The notes under the pieces were generated by a model. The model had not been told where the DNA came from, did not search any database, and saw only the letters and a program-made list of their open reading frames with translations. Below are positions 8,512-17,220 of a stretch of 64,000 nt of DNA, in pieces. Each line of letters opens with the position of its first letter. Position 1 is the stretch's first letter. This stretch comes from Paraburkholderia sp. ZP32-5 (GTDB taxonomy: Bacteria > Pseudomonadota > Gammaproteobacteria > Burkholderiales > Burkholderiaceae): NCBI RefSeq assembly GCF_021390495.1, contig NZ_JAJEJP010000002.1, positions 744,001-808,000 of the forward strand. Direction: 5' to 3'. The position numbers and the translations under genes are program-made.

Positions 8512-9647
8512 GTCCGGACGCGCTGATCATCGGGGCGGGCATCGTCGGTGCCGCGTGCGCGGCGGAGTTGGCCGCGCTCGGCATGCGCGTCGACGTACTC
8601 GACGCGCAACGTATCGGCGGCGGCGCGACCGCAGCCGGTATGGGCCATATCGTCGTGATGAACGATTCGCCCGCCGAACTCGCGTTGAGCCTTTACTCGC
8701 GCGATCTGTGGCTGCAACTCGCGCCGCAACTGCGCGAGCGCGACGCGTTCGCGCGCTGCGGCACGCTGTGGATCGCCGCCGACGAAGAAGAATGGCAAGC
8801 CGCGCGCGCGATGCACGCGGGGTTCGCGGCGCACGGCGTGGCCGCGCAGTTGCTGGACGCGGCCGAGTTGCGCGCGTGCGAACCAGCGCTTACGGAGTCG
8901 ATGGTTGGCGGCCTGAAGATCGAGCACGACAGCATCGTGTACGCGCCAACGGCGGCCGAATGGTTGCTCACGCAATCGCCGAATGCGGCGAATATTCGCG
9001 TGCGGCTCGGCGCGCAGGTTGCGTCGGTCGGCGCGGGCGGCGTCACGCTGGCCGACGGGGAGCGCATCAGCGCCGCGAACGTGGTGGTGGCCAACGGCCT
9101 CGGCGCGTTGCGACTGCTGCCGTCGCTGCCGTTGCAACCGAAGAAAGGCCATCTGCTGATCACCGATCGGTACCCAGGGCTAATTCACCATCAACTGCTC
9201 GAGCTGGGCTATATCAAGAGCGCGCATCACGCGACCGGCACGTCGGTCGCATTCAATGCGCAGCCGCGCCCGACCGGCCAGTTGTTGATCGGCTCGTCGC
9301 GCCAGTTCGATACCACCGATCCCGCCGTCGAGATGCCGGTGCTCGCGCAGATGCTGCAACGCGCCGCGCAATATCTGCCGGTACTGCCGACGCTTAGCGG
9401 CATCCGCGCATGGACCGGTTTTCGCGCGGCGTCGCCGGACGGTCTGCCGCTGGTCGGGCCGGCCGGCGATTTTGCATCCGGCCCGGCGGACGGCGTCTGG
9501 CTCGCGGTCGGTCACGAAGGACTCGGCGTGACGACGTCGCTTGCCAGCGCGAAGCTGCTTGCCGCGCAGATCGCGGGAAGCGCGGTGTCGATTCCTGTCG
9601 AACCTTATCTACCCGTGCGTTTTGCCGAGCAGGTGACCCATGACTGA
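8508..9647 (+). CDS. D-hydroxyproline dehydrogenase, FAD (HcnC-like/beta) subunit
   Basis: A 379-residue DAO-family flavoprotein with the dinucleotide-binding motif at the very start ([18 protein letters not shown]) and the C-terminal FAD segment with [16 protein letters not shown] and [10 protein letters not shown]. It corresponds to the HcnC-like subunit of heterotrimeric D-hydroxyproline dehydrogenases, which oxidise cis-4-hydroxy-D-proline to a pyrroline carboxylate and pass electrons through flavin and iron-sulfur centres. The start at 8508 overlaps the epimerase stop, indicating translational coupling. Confidence 0.82.
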   Translation: MSPDALIIGAGIVGAACAAELAALGMRVDVLDAQRIGGGATAAGMGHIVVMNDSPAELALSLYSRDLWLQLAPQLRERDAFARCGTLWIAADEEEWQAARAMHAGFAAHGVAAQLLDAAELRACEPALTESMVGGLKIEHDSIVYAPTAAEWLLTQSPNAANIRVRLGAQVASVGAGGVTLADGERISAANVVVANGLGALRLLPSLPLQPKKGHLLITDRYPGLIHHQLLELGYIKSAHHATGTSVAFNAQPRPTGQLLIGSSRQFDTTDPAVEMPVLAQMLQRAAQYLPVLPTLSGIRAWTGFRAASPDGLPLVGPAGDFASGPADGVWLAVGHEGLGVTTSLASAKLLAAQIAGSAVSIPVEPYLPVRFAEQVTHD

Positions 9648-9915
9648 GACACGGGCGGTTTCAGTCCGGCTGACGGTCGACGGCCGCGACATCGAAGTGG
9701 CGGGCGGCACGACCGTGGCCGGGGCACTCGCGATCGCGGGTGTCAGCACTTCGCGGCTGTCGGTCAAAGGCGAGCCGCGCGCGGCGTTGTGCGGCATGGG
9801 CGTGTGTCAGGAGTGCCGTGTGACGATCGACGGCCGCGCGCACATGCTTGCCTGCCAGACGCTGTGCCGCGACGGCCAGCGCGTGCAAACACCGAACGGG
9901 GCAGGACGCGCATGA
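9640..9915 (+). CDS. D-hydroxyproline dehydrogenase, [2Fe-2S] (HcnA-like/gamma) subunit
   Basis: This 91-residue ferredoxin-like protein has four cysteines in plant-type [2Fe-2S] spacing: C51, C56, C59 and C72 (CGMGVCQEC, then MLAC). It matches the small HcnA-like subunit of D-hydroxyproline dehydrogenase and should carry electrons between the two flavoprotein subunits. It overlaps both neighbours (8 bases upstream, 4 bases downstream), so all subunits are probably made in fixed ratio. Confidence 0.83.
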   Translation: MTETRAVSVRLTVDGRDIEVAGGTTVAGALAIAGVSTSRLSVKGEPRAALCGMGVCQECRVTIDGRAHMLACQTLCRDGQRVQTPNGAGRA

Positions 9916-11222
9916 CGCAGCACCTCACGCAGTATTTCGATGTCGTCGTGATCGGCGGCGGCCCGGCTGGGCTCAATGCCGCGCGGGCGGCGGCACGCGC
10001 GGGCGCGATGGTTGTGCTCGTCGACGACAATCCGCGCGCGGGCGGCCAGATCTGGCGTCAAGGCCCCGCGCATCCTCCGCAGGCGCCGCTGCACGCGTTG
10101 CTCGCCGCATTGCAAACGGAACAGCGCTTTACCCACTGGCCGTCGACTCGCGTGATCGCGCCGCTCGGCACGCACGGCTTGCTGCTCGAATCCGCCGCGC
10201 ACGGCGGCGTTGCCGTCAGCTACGGGCGTTTGATTCTCGCGACCGGCGCGCGTGAGCGGATGCTGCCGTTCCCCGGCTGGACCTTGCCCGGCGTGACCGG
10301 CGCGGGCGCGTTGCAGTCGCTGATCAAGGGCGGCACGCCGGTGCGCGACGATCGGATCGTGATTGCCGGCAGCGGGCCGCTGCTGATCGCCGCGCTCGCC
10401 ACCGCGCGCGAGGCCGGCGCGCGCGTGATCGCGGTCGTCGAGCAGGCCTCGGCGGCTGACGTCGCGAGTTTCGGCATGTCGTTGCTGCGCGAGCCCGCGA
10501 AGCTGCGTCAGGCGATCACGCTGACGCGCGGTTTCGCCGGACTGCGCTACTGGACCGGCAGCATCGTGCGGGAAGCGCATGGGGAGGATCGTGTGCGACA
10601 GGTGACGATCCGGCGCGGCGAGCGTGACGTGACGCTCGATTGCGATCGCGTCGCGTGCGGTTACGGGCTTCTGCCGAACGTCACGCTCGCGCAGGCGCTC
10701 GGCTGCGCGATCAACGATGCGGGCGAGATCGTCGTCGACGATGAGCAGCGCACTTCGCTCGAGCATGTTTATGCGGCGGGCGAATGCACGGGCGTCGGCG
10801 GCGCGGAGCTGGCCTGCGTGGAAGGCGAGATCGCCGGCCTTTCTGCGAGCGGTGTCGTGACCACCCAACCCGCGGCGCTGCAGCCGCTCGTTGCGCAAAG
10901 AGCGCGCTGGCGGCGCTTCGGCGCGCGCGTCGCGACATCGTTCGCACTCGGGGAGGCCGCGCGCACCCCACCCGCGGATGCGACGCTGCTGTGCCGTTGC
11001 GAAGACGTGAGCGTCGGCGACGTGCGCCGCTGCGCCGACTGGCGGGACGCGAAGCTGCAAACCCGCTGCGGGATGGGCCCGTGCCAGGGAAGAATCTGCG
11101 GCGCCGCTGCCAACGTGTACTTCGGCTGGCCGTCCGCCGCGCCGCGTCCGCCGTTCAATCCCGCGCAAATCGGCACGCTGATCAGCGCGGCCGACACGCC
11201 TACTCCCACGCTCGCGCGCTAA
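9912..11222 (+). CDS. D-hydroxyproline dehydrogenase, NAD(P)/FAD (HcnB-like/alpha) subunit
   Basis: The 436-residue protein begins with a FAD Rossmann motif (VVVIGGGPAGLNAARAA), has a second nucleotide-binding motif (IVIAGSGPLLIAALATA) and the DNPRAGGQIWRQ segment of HcnB-like subunits. The C-terminal part carries a BFD-like cysteine set (LLCRCEDVS, then TRCGMGPCQGRIC) likely to bind a second [2Fe-2S] cluster. ATG 9912 overlaps the ferredoxin stop. The longer frame starting at 9789 is antisense-like leader and was not used. Confidence 0.83.
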   Translation: MTQHLTQYFDVVVIGGGPAGLNAARAAARAGAMVVLVDDNPRAGGQIWRQGPAHPPQAPLHALLAALQTEQRFTHWPSTRVIAPLGTHGLLLESAAHGGVAVSYGRLILATGARERMLPFPGWTLPGVTGAGALQSLIKGGTPVRDDRIVIAGSGPLLIAALATAREAGARVIAVVEQASAADVASFGMSLLREPAKLRQAITLTRGFAGLRYWTGSIVREAHGEDRVRQVTIRRGERDVTLDCDRVACGYGLLPNVTLAQALGCAINDAGEIVVDDEQRTSLEHVYAAGECTGVGGAELACVEGEIAGLSASGVVTTQPAALQPLVAQRARWRRFGARVATSFALGEAARTPPADATLLCRCEDVSVGDVRRCADWRDAKLQTRCGMGPCQGRICGAAANVYFGWPSAAPRPPFNPAQIGTLISAADTPTPTLAR

Positions 11223-11385
11223 CCCCCTCACGGCCGACAGGTGGCGGCTATTGGCGGTTGCCGCGCCGCTCTATAATCGATCGCAATCGCCCGCACGGGC
11301 TGGCCGCTCCGCCAGATCTCGCGCGGCGATTCGCGCATGCATCCAGAAAGCACTCAACCTGGCACCGACCAACGGGACCCGCACA

Positions 11386-12153
11386 ATGAACACGCTGGCT
11401 CATCCGCTTGAAACGGACGATACGACGCTGTCCGGCATGCTGTCGCACTTCAGATTGCTCGAGCCGGTATTCGACGCGATGCCGGACGTGGTGTTCTTCG
11501 TGAAGGACGCCGACGCGCGCTACGCGCTCGTCAACCGCACGCTCGCATCGCGCTGCGGCTTCAAGGAAAAGACCGCGCTGCTCGGCAAGACCGCCGAGGA
11601 CGTGTTCCCGCGCCGCTTCGGGCGCATCTACACCGCGCAGGACAAGGCGATCATCGGCGTCGGCAACCAGATGCTCGATCAGCTCGAATTGCATCTGTAT
11701 CCGGGCCGCCAACCGGGCTGGTGCCTGACCTGCAAGCAGCCGCTGCGCGACGCGAGCGGCAAGATCGTCGGCCTCGCCGGCATTTCCCGCGATCTGAAAG
11801 CCGACGAAAGCAGTCACCCGGCCTATAGCCGGCTGGCGGCGGTCGTGCAGTCGATCCAGGAAAACTACGTGCAGCCGCTGAATCTGAAACAACTGGCGGC
11901 AATGGCGGATATGTCGGTCGCCCAACTGGAGCGCTATTTCCACAAGGTGTTTCATCTGACGCCGCGTCAGGTGCTGCTGAAAACGCGGCTCGATGCGGCG
12001 ACCGCGCTGCTGGTGTCGCACGACAAGGTCACCGACGTCGCCGCGCGCTGCGGCTACACCGACCACAGCGCATTCACGCGGCAATTCAAGGCGACCGTCG
12101 GCGTCACGCCGACCGAATACCGGATGCTGCTGCACGGCACACTGCGCAACTGA
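11386..12153 (+). CDS. AraC-family regulator with N-terminal PAS domain
   Basis: 255 residues. Positions about 22-140 form a PAS-type sensor (AMPDVVFFVKDADARYALVNRT, then GLAGISRDLK). Positions 150-250 form the two-helix-turn-helix AraC domain (LKQLAAMADMSVAQLERYFHKVFHLTPRQ, then VTDVAARCGYTDHSAFTRQFKATVG). This PAS-AraC arrangement often adjoins amino-acid or hydroxyproline catabolic genes. It lies 163 bp downstream of the hydroxyproline operon in the same direction and is its likely activator. The ligand is unknown; no haem or flavin motif is evident. Confidence 0.82.
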   Translation: MNTLAHPLETDDTTLSGMLSHFRLLEPVFDAMPDVVFFVKDADARYALVNRTLASRCGFKEKTALLGKTAEDVFPRRFGRIYTAQDKAIIGVGNQMLDQLELHLYPGRQPGWCLTCKQPLRDASGKIVGLAGISRDLKADESSHPAYSRLAAVVQSIQENYVQPLNLKQLAAMADMSVAQLERYFHKVFHLTPRQVLLKTRLDAATALLVSHDKVTDVAARCGYTDHSAFTRQFKATVGVTPTEYRMLLHGTLRN

Positions 12154-12168
12154 GCGTCGTTTTGCGTC

Positions 12169-12498
12169 ATGGCCGGCCGCAGGCATCACTATTACGTGTA
12201 CGTCGTCGCGCTCGACGACCGCGTATGGAACGAGGCGCGCTTTCGCCGCGCGAATCCCGATTACCGGTTCGACAAGCCCTGCGTTTACGTGGGCATGACG
12301 GGACTCGACCCGGACCTGCGGTTCGACCGGCACAAGGCCGGCATTCAGGCGAATCGCTATGTGCGCGACTACGGTCTTCGTCTGTTGCCCGAACTGTATG
12401 AGGTATTCAATCCGATGCCGTACCGTGGCGCGCAGGACATGGAAGTCGAACTGGCGATCGGCTTGCGCGAAGCGGGGTATGGGGTGTGGCAGGCCTGA
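12169..12498 (+). CDS. Small GIY-YIG-like protein
   Basis: A 109-residue protein with HYYVYVVAL near the N-terminus and PCVYVGMTGLDPDLRFDRHKAG in the middle. These resemble the GIY and YIG strands plus the following Arg/His region of GIY-YIG nuclease-like domains. The metal-binding Glu could be in ELAIGLREAG. It starts 16 bp after the AraC stop and may share its transcript. No partner gene suggests a role; it may be a degenerate or non-catalytic member. Confidence 0.6.
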   Translation: MAGRRHHYYVYVVALDDRVWNEARFRRANPDYRFDKPCVYVGMTGLDPDLRFDRHKAGIQANRYVRDYGLRLLPELYEVFNPMPYRGAQDMEVELAIGLREAGYGVWQA

Positions 12499-12569
12499 GC
12501 GGCAAACGGGACAGGCTTGCTGTCGGCGGCGCGGGTAAATCGTCCGATGGGCAACGGATGGAAAGCCGC

Positions 12570-12612
12570 AATAAAGAAGGCCGCGTCAACGCAAAGCGTC
12601 GGGCGCGGCCTC
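12570..12612 (-). terminator. Rho-independent terminator (leftward)
   Basis: GGCCGCG (12579-12585) pairs with CGCGGCC (12604-12610), with an inner AACGC/GCGT stem. On the minus strand it is followed by TTCTTTATT. It terminates the 12640-12894 gene and faces the convergent GIY-YIG-like gene. Confidence 0.65.
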
Positions 12613-12639
12613 GATGGTGTGGTATCGCGTGTGATCCGG

Positions 12640-12894
12640 TTACTTGATGCCGAGTCCTCGCAAGACCGCATTACCTTCCTGCGTCAGACGGATATGCGGC
12701 GTGCCGGCATCGCTCGAAACGGTCTCGACCAGACCGGCTTCGTAGAGCTGCGGAATTTCGGGTTTTGCGGAAGCGTCGATGGGTGCGTGCAGCAACAGCA
12801 GCAGCGTCGCCAGTTCGTGATGGCTCAGCAATCGACGCAGGATAGTAGGCCGCCTGGCCGGTGTTTCGTTGGTATTCGGTTCGGGTTGATTCAT
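12640..12894 (-). CDS. Hypothetical protein, 84 residues
   Basis: Short basic-to-neutral protein with a helical, winged-helix-like pattern: RRLLSHHELATLLLLL, IPQLYEAGLVET, and IRLTQEGNAVLRGLG, which resembles the wing of DNA-binding winged-helix proteins. No family is firmly recognised. The ATG at 12894 avoids a Cys/Arg-rich leader. It is followed by a good terminator, which supports it being a real gene. Confidence 0.6.
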   Translation of the reverse strand: MNQPEPNTNETPARRPTILRRLLSHHELATLLLLLHAPIDASAKPEIPQLYEAGLVETVSSDAGTPHIRLTQEGNAVLRGLGIK

Positions 12895-13048
12895 GGAAGC
12901 GCACCTCGTGCGGGGACATGTCCGGGGGATCATGAGGACGAAGTCTTAAACGATTCTTAAGACCCCATTGTCCTGTAACACCGTGACATGAACATTGCAA
13001 AAGGCTCAAATCGGACGGCAGGAACTTCGCTTTTTCGCGCCAAAAACC

Positions 13049-13381
13049 TTACGGGGCGCAGGTTTTCCCGGCCGATTCGATCCACAGATTGTTGACGTGC
13101 CGCTTGCCCGCATAGAAACGGTAAGTTGTCGCGCCGTTGTCGCTGCGAATCTTGACGATATTCGAGTCGCCGAAATCGAGCATCTGACCCTGTGGGATTG
13201 CCGTCGACTTGAAGGCGGCGTCGTGCTGGTTGGCCATCTGCGTCATGCATGCGATGACGTCGTTGACGGAGCGTTGCGTCGTGGTGTCGGCGACGGGCTG
13301 GCCGGCATCCGGATTTTTCTGGAAATAGGCGCAAGCGCTCAACAGCAGCGGAACGGACAGGACTACGGCGAACTTCTTCAT
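13049..13381 (-). CDS. Small lipoprotein
   Basis: A 110-residue protein with a signal peptide ending in a lipobox (LLLSAC, lipidated C17), preceded by GGAGAG just upstream of the ATG at 13381. The mature part is hydrophilic with a conserved-looking QSVNDVIACM-type helix and a C-terminal beta region. Two further cysteines (in IACM and GKTC) could form a disulfide. It should be anchored in a periplasm-facing membrane leaflet. Function unknown. The longer frame from 13561 is not protein-like. Confidence 0.75.
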   Translation of the reverse strand: MKKFAVVLSVPLLLSACAYFQKNPDAGQPVADTTTQRSVNDVIACMTQMANQHDAAFKSTAIPQGQMLDFGDSNIVKIRSDNGATTYRFYAGKRHVNNLWIESAGKTCAP

Positions 13382-13587
13382 ATCTCTCCTGGCGTTGATT
13401 CGGCGATTCGGCTGATGGTCCGCCACTTCGCGCGGCGCGTGACGCGCAGGCGCGCGGCTGGACCGCGAAACAGGCGCCATTATATCGAGACAGCGAACCT
13501 GTCCCGGCTGGCGACGCAGGCGGCGTGCCCGGGCCTGGGGCCGCCCGGCGCATAAGCACAAGCACGAACCGCCAACGACACGCCCGC

Positions 13588-15480
13588 TTACTTCCGCCGC
13601 TGCGCCTGCGCCGCCAGCCGCACCGCCGCATTGGCCGCGCCGTAACCGTCATAGCCGCCGCGCCGCTCGACGATCTCCAGGAAGAAGCGCTGATCGAGCT
13701 GTTCCGTATAGGCGTGGAAGAATTCGCCGCCACGTTCGTCGCGGTCGTAAAGGATATTGTTCGCGCGCATCGCTTCGAGCAGCGCGTCGGACAGCGCGTA
13801 GCGGGCGGCCAGGTCATCGTAGTAATTGCGCGGAATGCGCAGCACCGGCACGCCGTCCGCGACGAACTCGGGGATCGCGCTGAAGATGTCGCCGGTGCTG
13901 AACGCGACGTGGTTCAGGCCGGAGCCGTGATACGTGTGCAGCGCTTCGGCCACCGCCGTATGGCGATCCACCGACGCATTGAGCGCGATCCGCACCGAGC
14001 CGTCCTGGCTGCGCAGCGCGCGGCTGCGCACGAGCCCGTACGGATCGGGCACGAGCACGCCCGGCTCGGCCTGGAAGCCGAACGCGGTGCGCAGAAACAG
14101 CACCCACGTATCGAGCGAATTCGCCGGCACCGACAGGCACACGTGGTCGATGCGCGCGAGCGGCCCGACCTCGGTCGGGCCGTTGATATCGGTCAGCACG
14201 AAGTCGGCTTCGAACAGCGTCGGCTGATCCGGGGTTTCGTCGACGAAATAATTGAGGCTGCTGTCGGGCGCCTGCACGGCCGGCAGCACACGCTCGTTCG
14301 GACCGATCTGGCCGGAGAACGGCGCGTAGCCGAAGCCGGCGGCGCGCTCGAACGCCTGGCTGGCGTCGTCGACGCGAAACGCCGACGCGCACAGCGACAA
14401 GCCATGCTGCTGGAAAAAAGCATTCGCGAACGAGTCGGGCTCGGCATTCAGCACGATCGATGCCGCGCCGTGCTGGTACAGCGTGACGTCTTTCGAACGA
14501 TGCTGGCCGGCCTGGCGAAAGCGCAGCCGGCCGAGCCAGTCGGCGAGTTGCGCGCGCGTGGTGTGATCGACCGCGAATTCGAGGAACTGATAGCCGACGT
14601 GGGCCGGCGCGGCGGGCGAACGGTACAGATCGGCCGCCGTCTGCTTCGGCTGTTGCTGCGCTTCGAGCAGCGCGCGGGTTTGCTCTTCGAGAAACAGCAG
14701 CGAGCGATGGCCGTCGGCGGCAGTGATCGTCGTCGGCGCGGCGCGAAAGCCGTCGTTGAAAATTTCCAGCGACAGCGGGCCCTTATAGCCGGCTTTCACC
14801 ACTTGCGCGGTGAAATTCGCGAGATCGAAGTCGCCCTGGCCCGGGAAGCAGCGGTAGTGGCGGCTCCATTCGAGCACGTCCATGGCCAGCTTCGGCGCGT
14901 CCGCGATCTGCACGAAGGCGATGCGCTCGCCCGGAATATCGGCGATCGCGTCGGGCGTGTCGTTCAGCGACAGCGTATGAAAACTGTCGAGCACGAGCCC
15001 GAGGCTCGGATGATTGACCGCGTCGACGAGCTTCCACGCGTGCCGATAGGTCTTCACATGCTTGCCCCACGCGAGCGCCTCGTAACCGGCGATCACACCG
15101 GCCGATTCGGCCGCGCGGGCCAGCGCGCCCAACTGGTCGATCATCAGCGCGTCGTCGCAGATCGTATCCGGCGACACGTTGCTGCAGACGAGGATGCGGT
15201 CGGTGCCGAGTTCATGCATCACGTCGAACTTGCGCTTCGCACGGTCGAGATTGCGTTCGAGCCGCTCCGGACTCACGCCGTCGAAGTCGCGAAACGGCTG
15301 GAACAGCATGATCTTCAGCCCGAGATCGTCGGCGATACGGCGCACGTCGGCGGGCGAGCCGTCGAAATACAGCAGGTCGTTCTCGAAGATCTCGACCCCC
15401 TCGAAGCCCGCCGCGCGGATCGCGCTCAGCTTCTCGACGAGGGTGCCGCTAATCGACACGGTGGCAATCGAACGTTGCAT
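13588..15480 (-). CDS. quiC1: 3-dehydroshikimate dehydratase, two-domain QuiC1 type
   Basis: The 630-residue protein has an N-terminal sugar-phosphate isomerase/epimerase TIM barrel (1-280; GFEGVEIFENDLLYFDG, VLDSFHTLSL, EIFNDGFRA) that dehydrates 3-dehydroshikimate to protocatechuate, and a C-terminal HPPD/VOC-like domain (about 310-610; IDHVCLSVPANSLDTW, GLNHVAFSTGDIF, RFFLEIVER). This fusion is typical of QuiC1 in Pseudomonas and Burkholderia. Start 15480 is preceded by AGGAG. It is divergent from aroQ-aroE-permease, making a quinate/shikimate utilisation locus; the shared 311-bp gap holds an inverted repeat. Confidence 0.86.
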   Translation of the reverse strand: MQRSIATVSISGTLVEKLSAIRAAGFEGVEIFENDLLYFDGSPADVRRIADDLGLKIMLFQPFRDFDGVSPERLERNLDRAKRKFDVMHELGTDRILVCSNVSPDTICDDALMIDQLGALARAAESAGVIAGYEALAWGKHVKTYRHAWKLVDAVNHPSLGLVLDSFHTLSLNDTPDAIADIPGERIAFVQIADAPKLAMDVLEWSRHYRCFPGQGDFDLANFTAQVVKAGYKGPLSLEIFNDGFRAAPTTITAADGHRSLLFLEEQTRALLEAQQQPKQTAADLYRSPAAPAHVGYQFLEFAVDHTTRAQLADWLGRLRFRQAGQHRSKDVTLYQHGAASIVLNAEPDSFANAFFQQHGLSLCASAFRVDDASQAFERAAGFGYAPFSGQIGPNERVLPAVQAPDSSLNYFVDETPDQPTLFEADFVLTDINGPTEVGPLARIDHVCLSVPANSLDTWVLFLRTAFGFQAEPGVLVPDPYGLVRSRALRSQDGSVRIALNASVDRHTAVAEALHTYHGSGLNHVAFSTGDIFSAIPEFVADGVPVLRIPRNYYDDLAARYALSDALLEAMRANNILYDRDERGGEFFHAYTEQLDQRFFLEIVERRGGYDGYGAANAAVRLAAQAQRRK

Positions 15481-15635
15481 GAACGGCTCCTGCGAAAACA
15501 GTCGGACGACGGGGGAAAACGTGGGCGGCGAAGTGCTCCGAAGCACCCTTCGGCGCACGTGCTGCAACGCGAAAATTGGGCCACTTCGTTATGCGCTCGA
15601 GCAGGACGCAGGCCAGAATCTCCCACACTAACCGC

Positions 15636-15660
15636 TAGTTTCGACAGTCTATACAAACTA
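15636..15660. promoter_or_regulatory. Inverted repeat in quiC1-aroQ divergent promoter region
   Basis: TAGTTT (15636-15641) and AAACTA (15655-15660) are separated by 13 bp in an AT-rich part of the 15481-15791 intergenic region. The location between divergent quinate/shikimate genes suits a shared operator. The regulator is not identified; no regulator gene is adjacent. No gene is seen in this stretch. Confidence 0.4.
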
Positions 15661-15791
15661 ACTAGATGGTACAAATTCGTAGAAACCCCGAATGACGACG
15701 AGGGCGGATGCGCGCACACTTCGCTACGCGTCGAAAAACCGCCGCGGGTGCCGCGGTTTGCCGCACGTCTTATCCAGCAGGAGTCGTTGTC

Positions 15792-16247
15792 ATGAGCTTT
15801 GCCTCCGTACTGGTCCTGAACGGACCGAACCTCAATCTGCTCGGCACGCGCGAGCCGGCCATCTACGGCGCGGAAACGCTCGACGATGTCGCAAAGCTGT
15901 GTTGCGACGCGGGAGAACGTCTCGGTCTCGCGGTCGACTTCTGCCAGTCGAACGCCGAGCATCAGCTGATCGACTGGTTGCACGCGGCGCGTACCAAGGT
16001 CGACGGTATCGTGATCAACCCGGCCGCGTACACGCATACGTCGGTGGCGATCGCCGACGCGCTGTCCGCGATCGAAAAGCCCGTTATCGAGGTGCATATC
16101 TCGAACGTGCATCGCCGCGAGGCATTCCGGCATCACTCGTACGTATCGGCGGTGGCGGACGCGATCATCGTCGGGTGCGGCACCCAGGGTTACGTGCTCG
16201 CGCTGGAACGGATGGCGACGATTCTTAAGAATAGGGCGGCGAAATGA
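15792..16247 (+). CDS. aroQ: Type II 3-dehydroquinate dehydratase
   Basis: The 151-residue protein has all hallmarks of the type II enzyme: [13 protein letters not shown] with R20 and catalytic Y25, N76 in [10 protein letters not shown], and H102 in [17 protein letters not shown]. It interconverts 3-dehydroquinate and 3-dehydroshikimate. Its neighbours (QuiC1, a shikimate/quinate dehydrogenase-like enzyme and a permease) show that this copy is likely a catabolic isozyme for quinate use rather than the biosynthetic housekeeping gene. Its stop overlaps the next start by 4 bases. Confidence 0.92.
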   Translation: MSFASVLVLNGPNLNLLGTREPAIYGAETLDDVAKLCCDAGERLGLAVDFCQSNAEHQLIDWLHAARTKVDGIVINPAAYTHTSVAIADALSAIEKPVIEVHISNVHRREAFRHHSYVSAVADAIIVGCGTQGYVLALERMATILKNRAAK

Positions 16248-17170
16248 ACACTCAAGAAAACACCCGGACCGGCGCGCAGATCGCCGCGCTGGCCAATGCA
16301 CAAGCGAATTCGCGGGCCACGCCGCGCTCGTATCTGGTCGGACTGATCGGCTCGGGTATCGGCGGCTCGCTGAGCCCCGCGATGCATGAGGAAGAAGGCT
16401 GCAAGCTCGGCTTGCACTACGTCTACCGGCGCATCGATCTCGAAGCGCTGCAACTGGACGTTGCCGCGCTGCCGGAGTTGCTGAGCGCGGCCGAACGGAT
16501 GGGCTTCAATGGCCTGAACATCACCTATCCGTGCAAGCAGGCGGTCATTCCGCTGCTCGACGAACTGTCCGACGACGCCCGTGCGCTCGGCGCGGTCAAT
16601 ACGGTGCTGTTCAAGGACGGCAAGCGTATCGGCCACAACACCGACTGGTCCGGTTTCGCGCGCGCATTCCAGCGCGGCTTGCCGGACGTGTCGCTCGAAC
16701 GCGTCGTGCAGCTCGGCGCGGGCGGCGCGGGCGCCGCGGTCGCGCATGCGGCGTTGAACATGGGCACGCAGGCGCTGACGCTGTTCGACGTCGATGCCGC
16801 GCGCGCACAGTCGCTTGCCGACGAATTGCAGAAGCGTTTCCCCGCGGCCAAAGTCAGCGCGGGCAGCTCGCTCGAACAGTCGCTGGCGGCCGCGCAAGGC
16901 TTGATCCACGCGACGCCGACCGGCATGGCGAAGCTGCCGGGCCTGCCGCTGCCGGTCGAATTGCTGCATCGCGATCTGTGGGTGGCCGACATCGTCTATT
17001 TTCCGATCCGTACCGCGCTGCTGCAGGCAGCCGAGGCGCTGGGCTGCCGCACGCTGAGCGGCGGCGGCATGGCCGTCTATCAGGCGGTCGACGCGATGCG
17101 CATCTTCACCGGGCTCGAGCCGGACGCCGAGCGCGTGTACACCCACTTTCAATCGCTGTTGCAACGCTAA
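16244..17170 (+). CDS. Shikimate/quinate dehydrogenase (AroE family)
   Basis: 308 residues with the AroE fold: the substrate-binding SLSPAMH (42-48), catalytic K98 in NITYPCKQ, D134 in HNTDWSGF, and the nucleotide-binding loop [12 protein letters not shown]. The C-terminus holds [18 protein letters not shown]. It is longer than biosynthetic AroE by about 25 N-terminal residues. The loop after the nucleotide fold ([10 protein letters not shown]) has Asp, which favours NAD over NADP, as in catabolic quinate/shikimate dehydrogenases. It is coupled to aroQ and should oxidise quinate and/or shikimate. Confidence 0.87.
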   Translation: MNTQENTRTGAQIAALANAQANSRATPRSYLVGLIGSGIGGSLSPAMHEEEGCKLGLHYVYRRIDLEALQLDVAALPELLSAAERMGFNGLNITYPCKQAVIPLLDELSDDARALGAVNTVLFKDGKRIGHNTDWSGFARAFQRGLPDVSLERVVQLGAGGAGAAVAHAALNMGTQALTLFDVDAARAQSLADELQKRFPAAKVSAGSSLEQSLAAAQGLIHATPTGMAKLPGLPLPVELLHRDLWVADIVYFPIRTALLQAAEALGCRTLSGGGMAVYQAVDAMRIFTGLEPDAERVYTHFQSLLQR

Positions 17171-17220
17171 CCGGCCGCGTAAAGACCGGCACACAAGCCG
17201 ACTGAGGAGACCCGCACGAT

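Noticed and set aside
13525..15795. Long rightward frame of 756 codons opposite quiC1
   Set aside because: It mirrors the quiC1 coding strand (His/Arg/Val-rich shadow) and has no recognisable domain or ribosome site.
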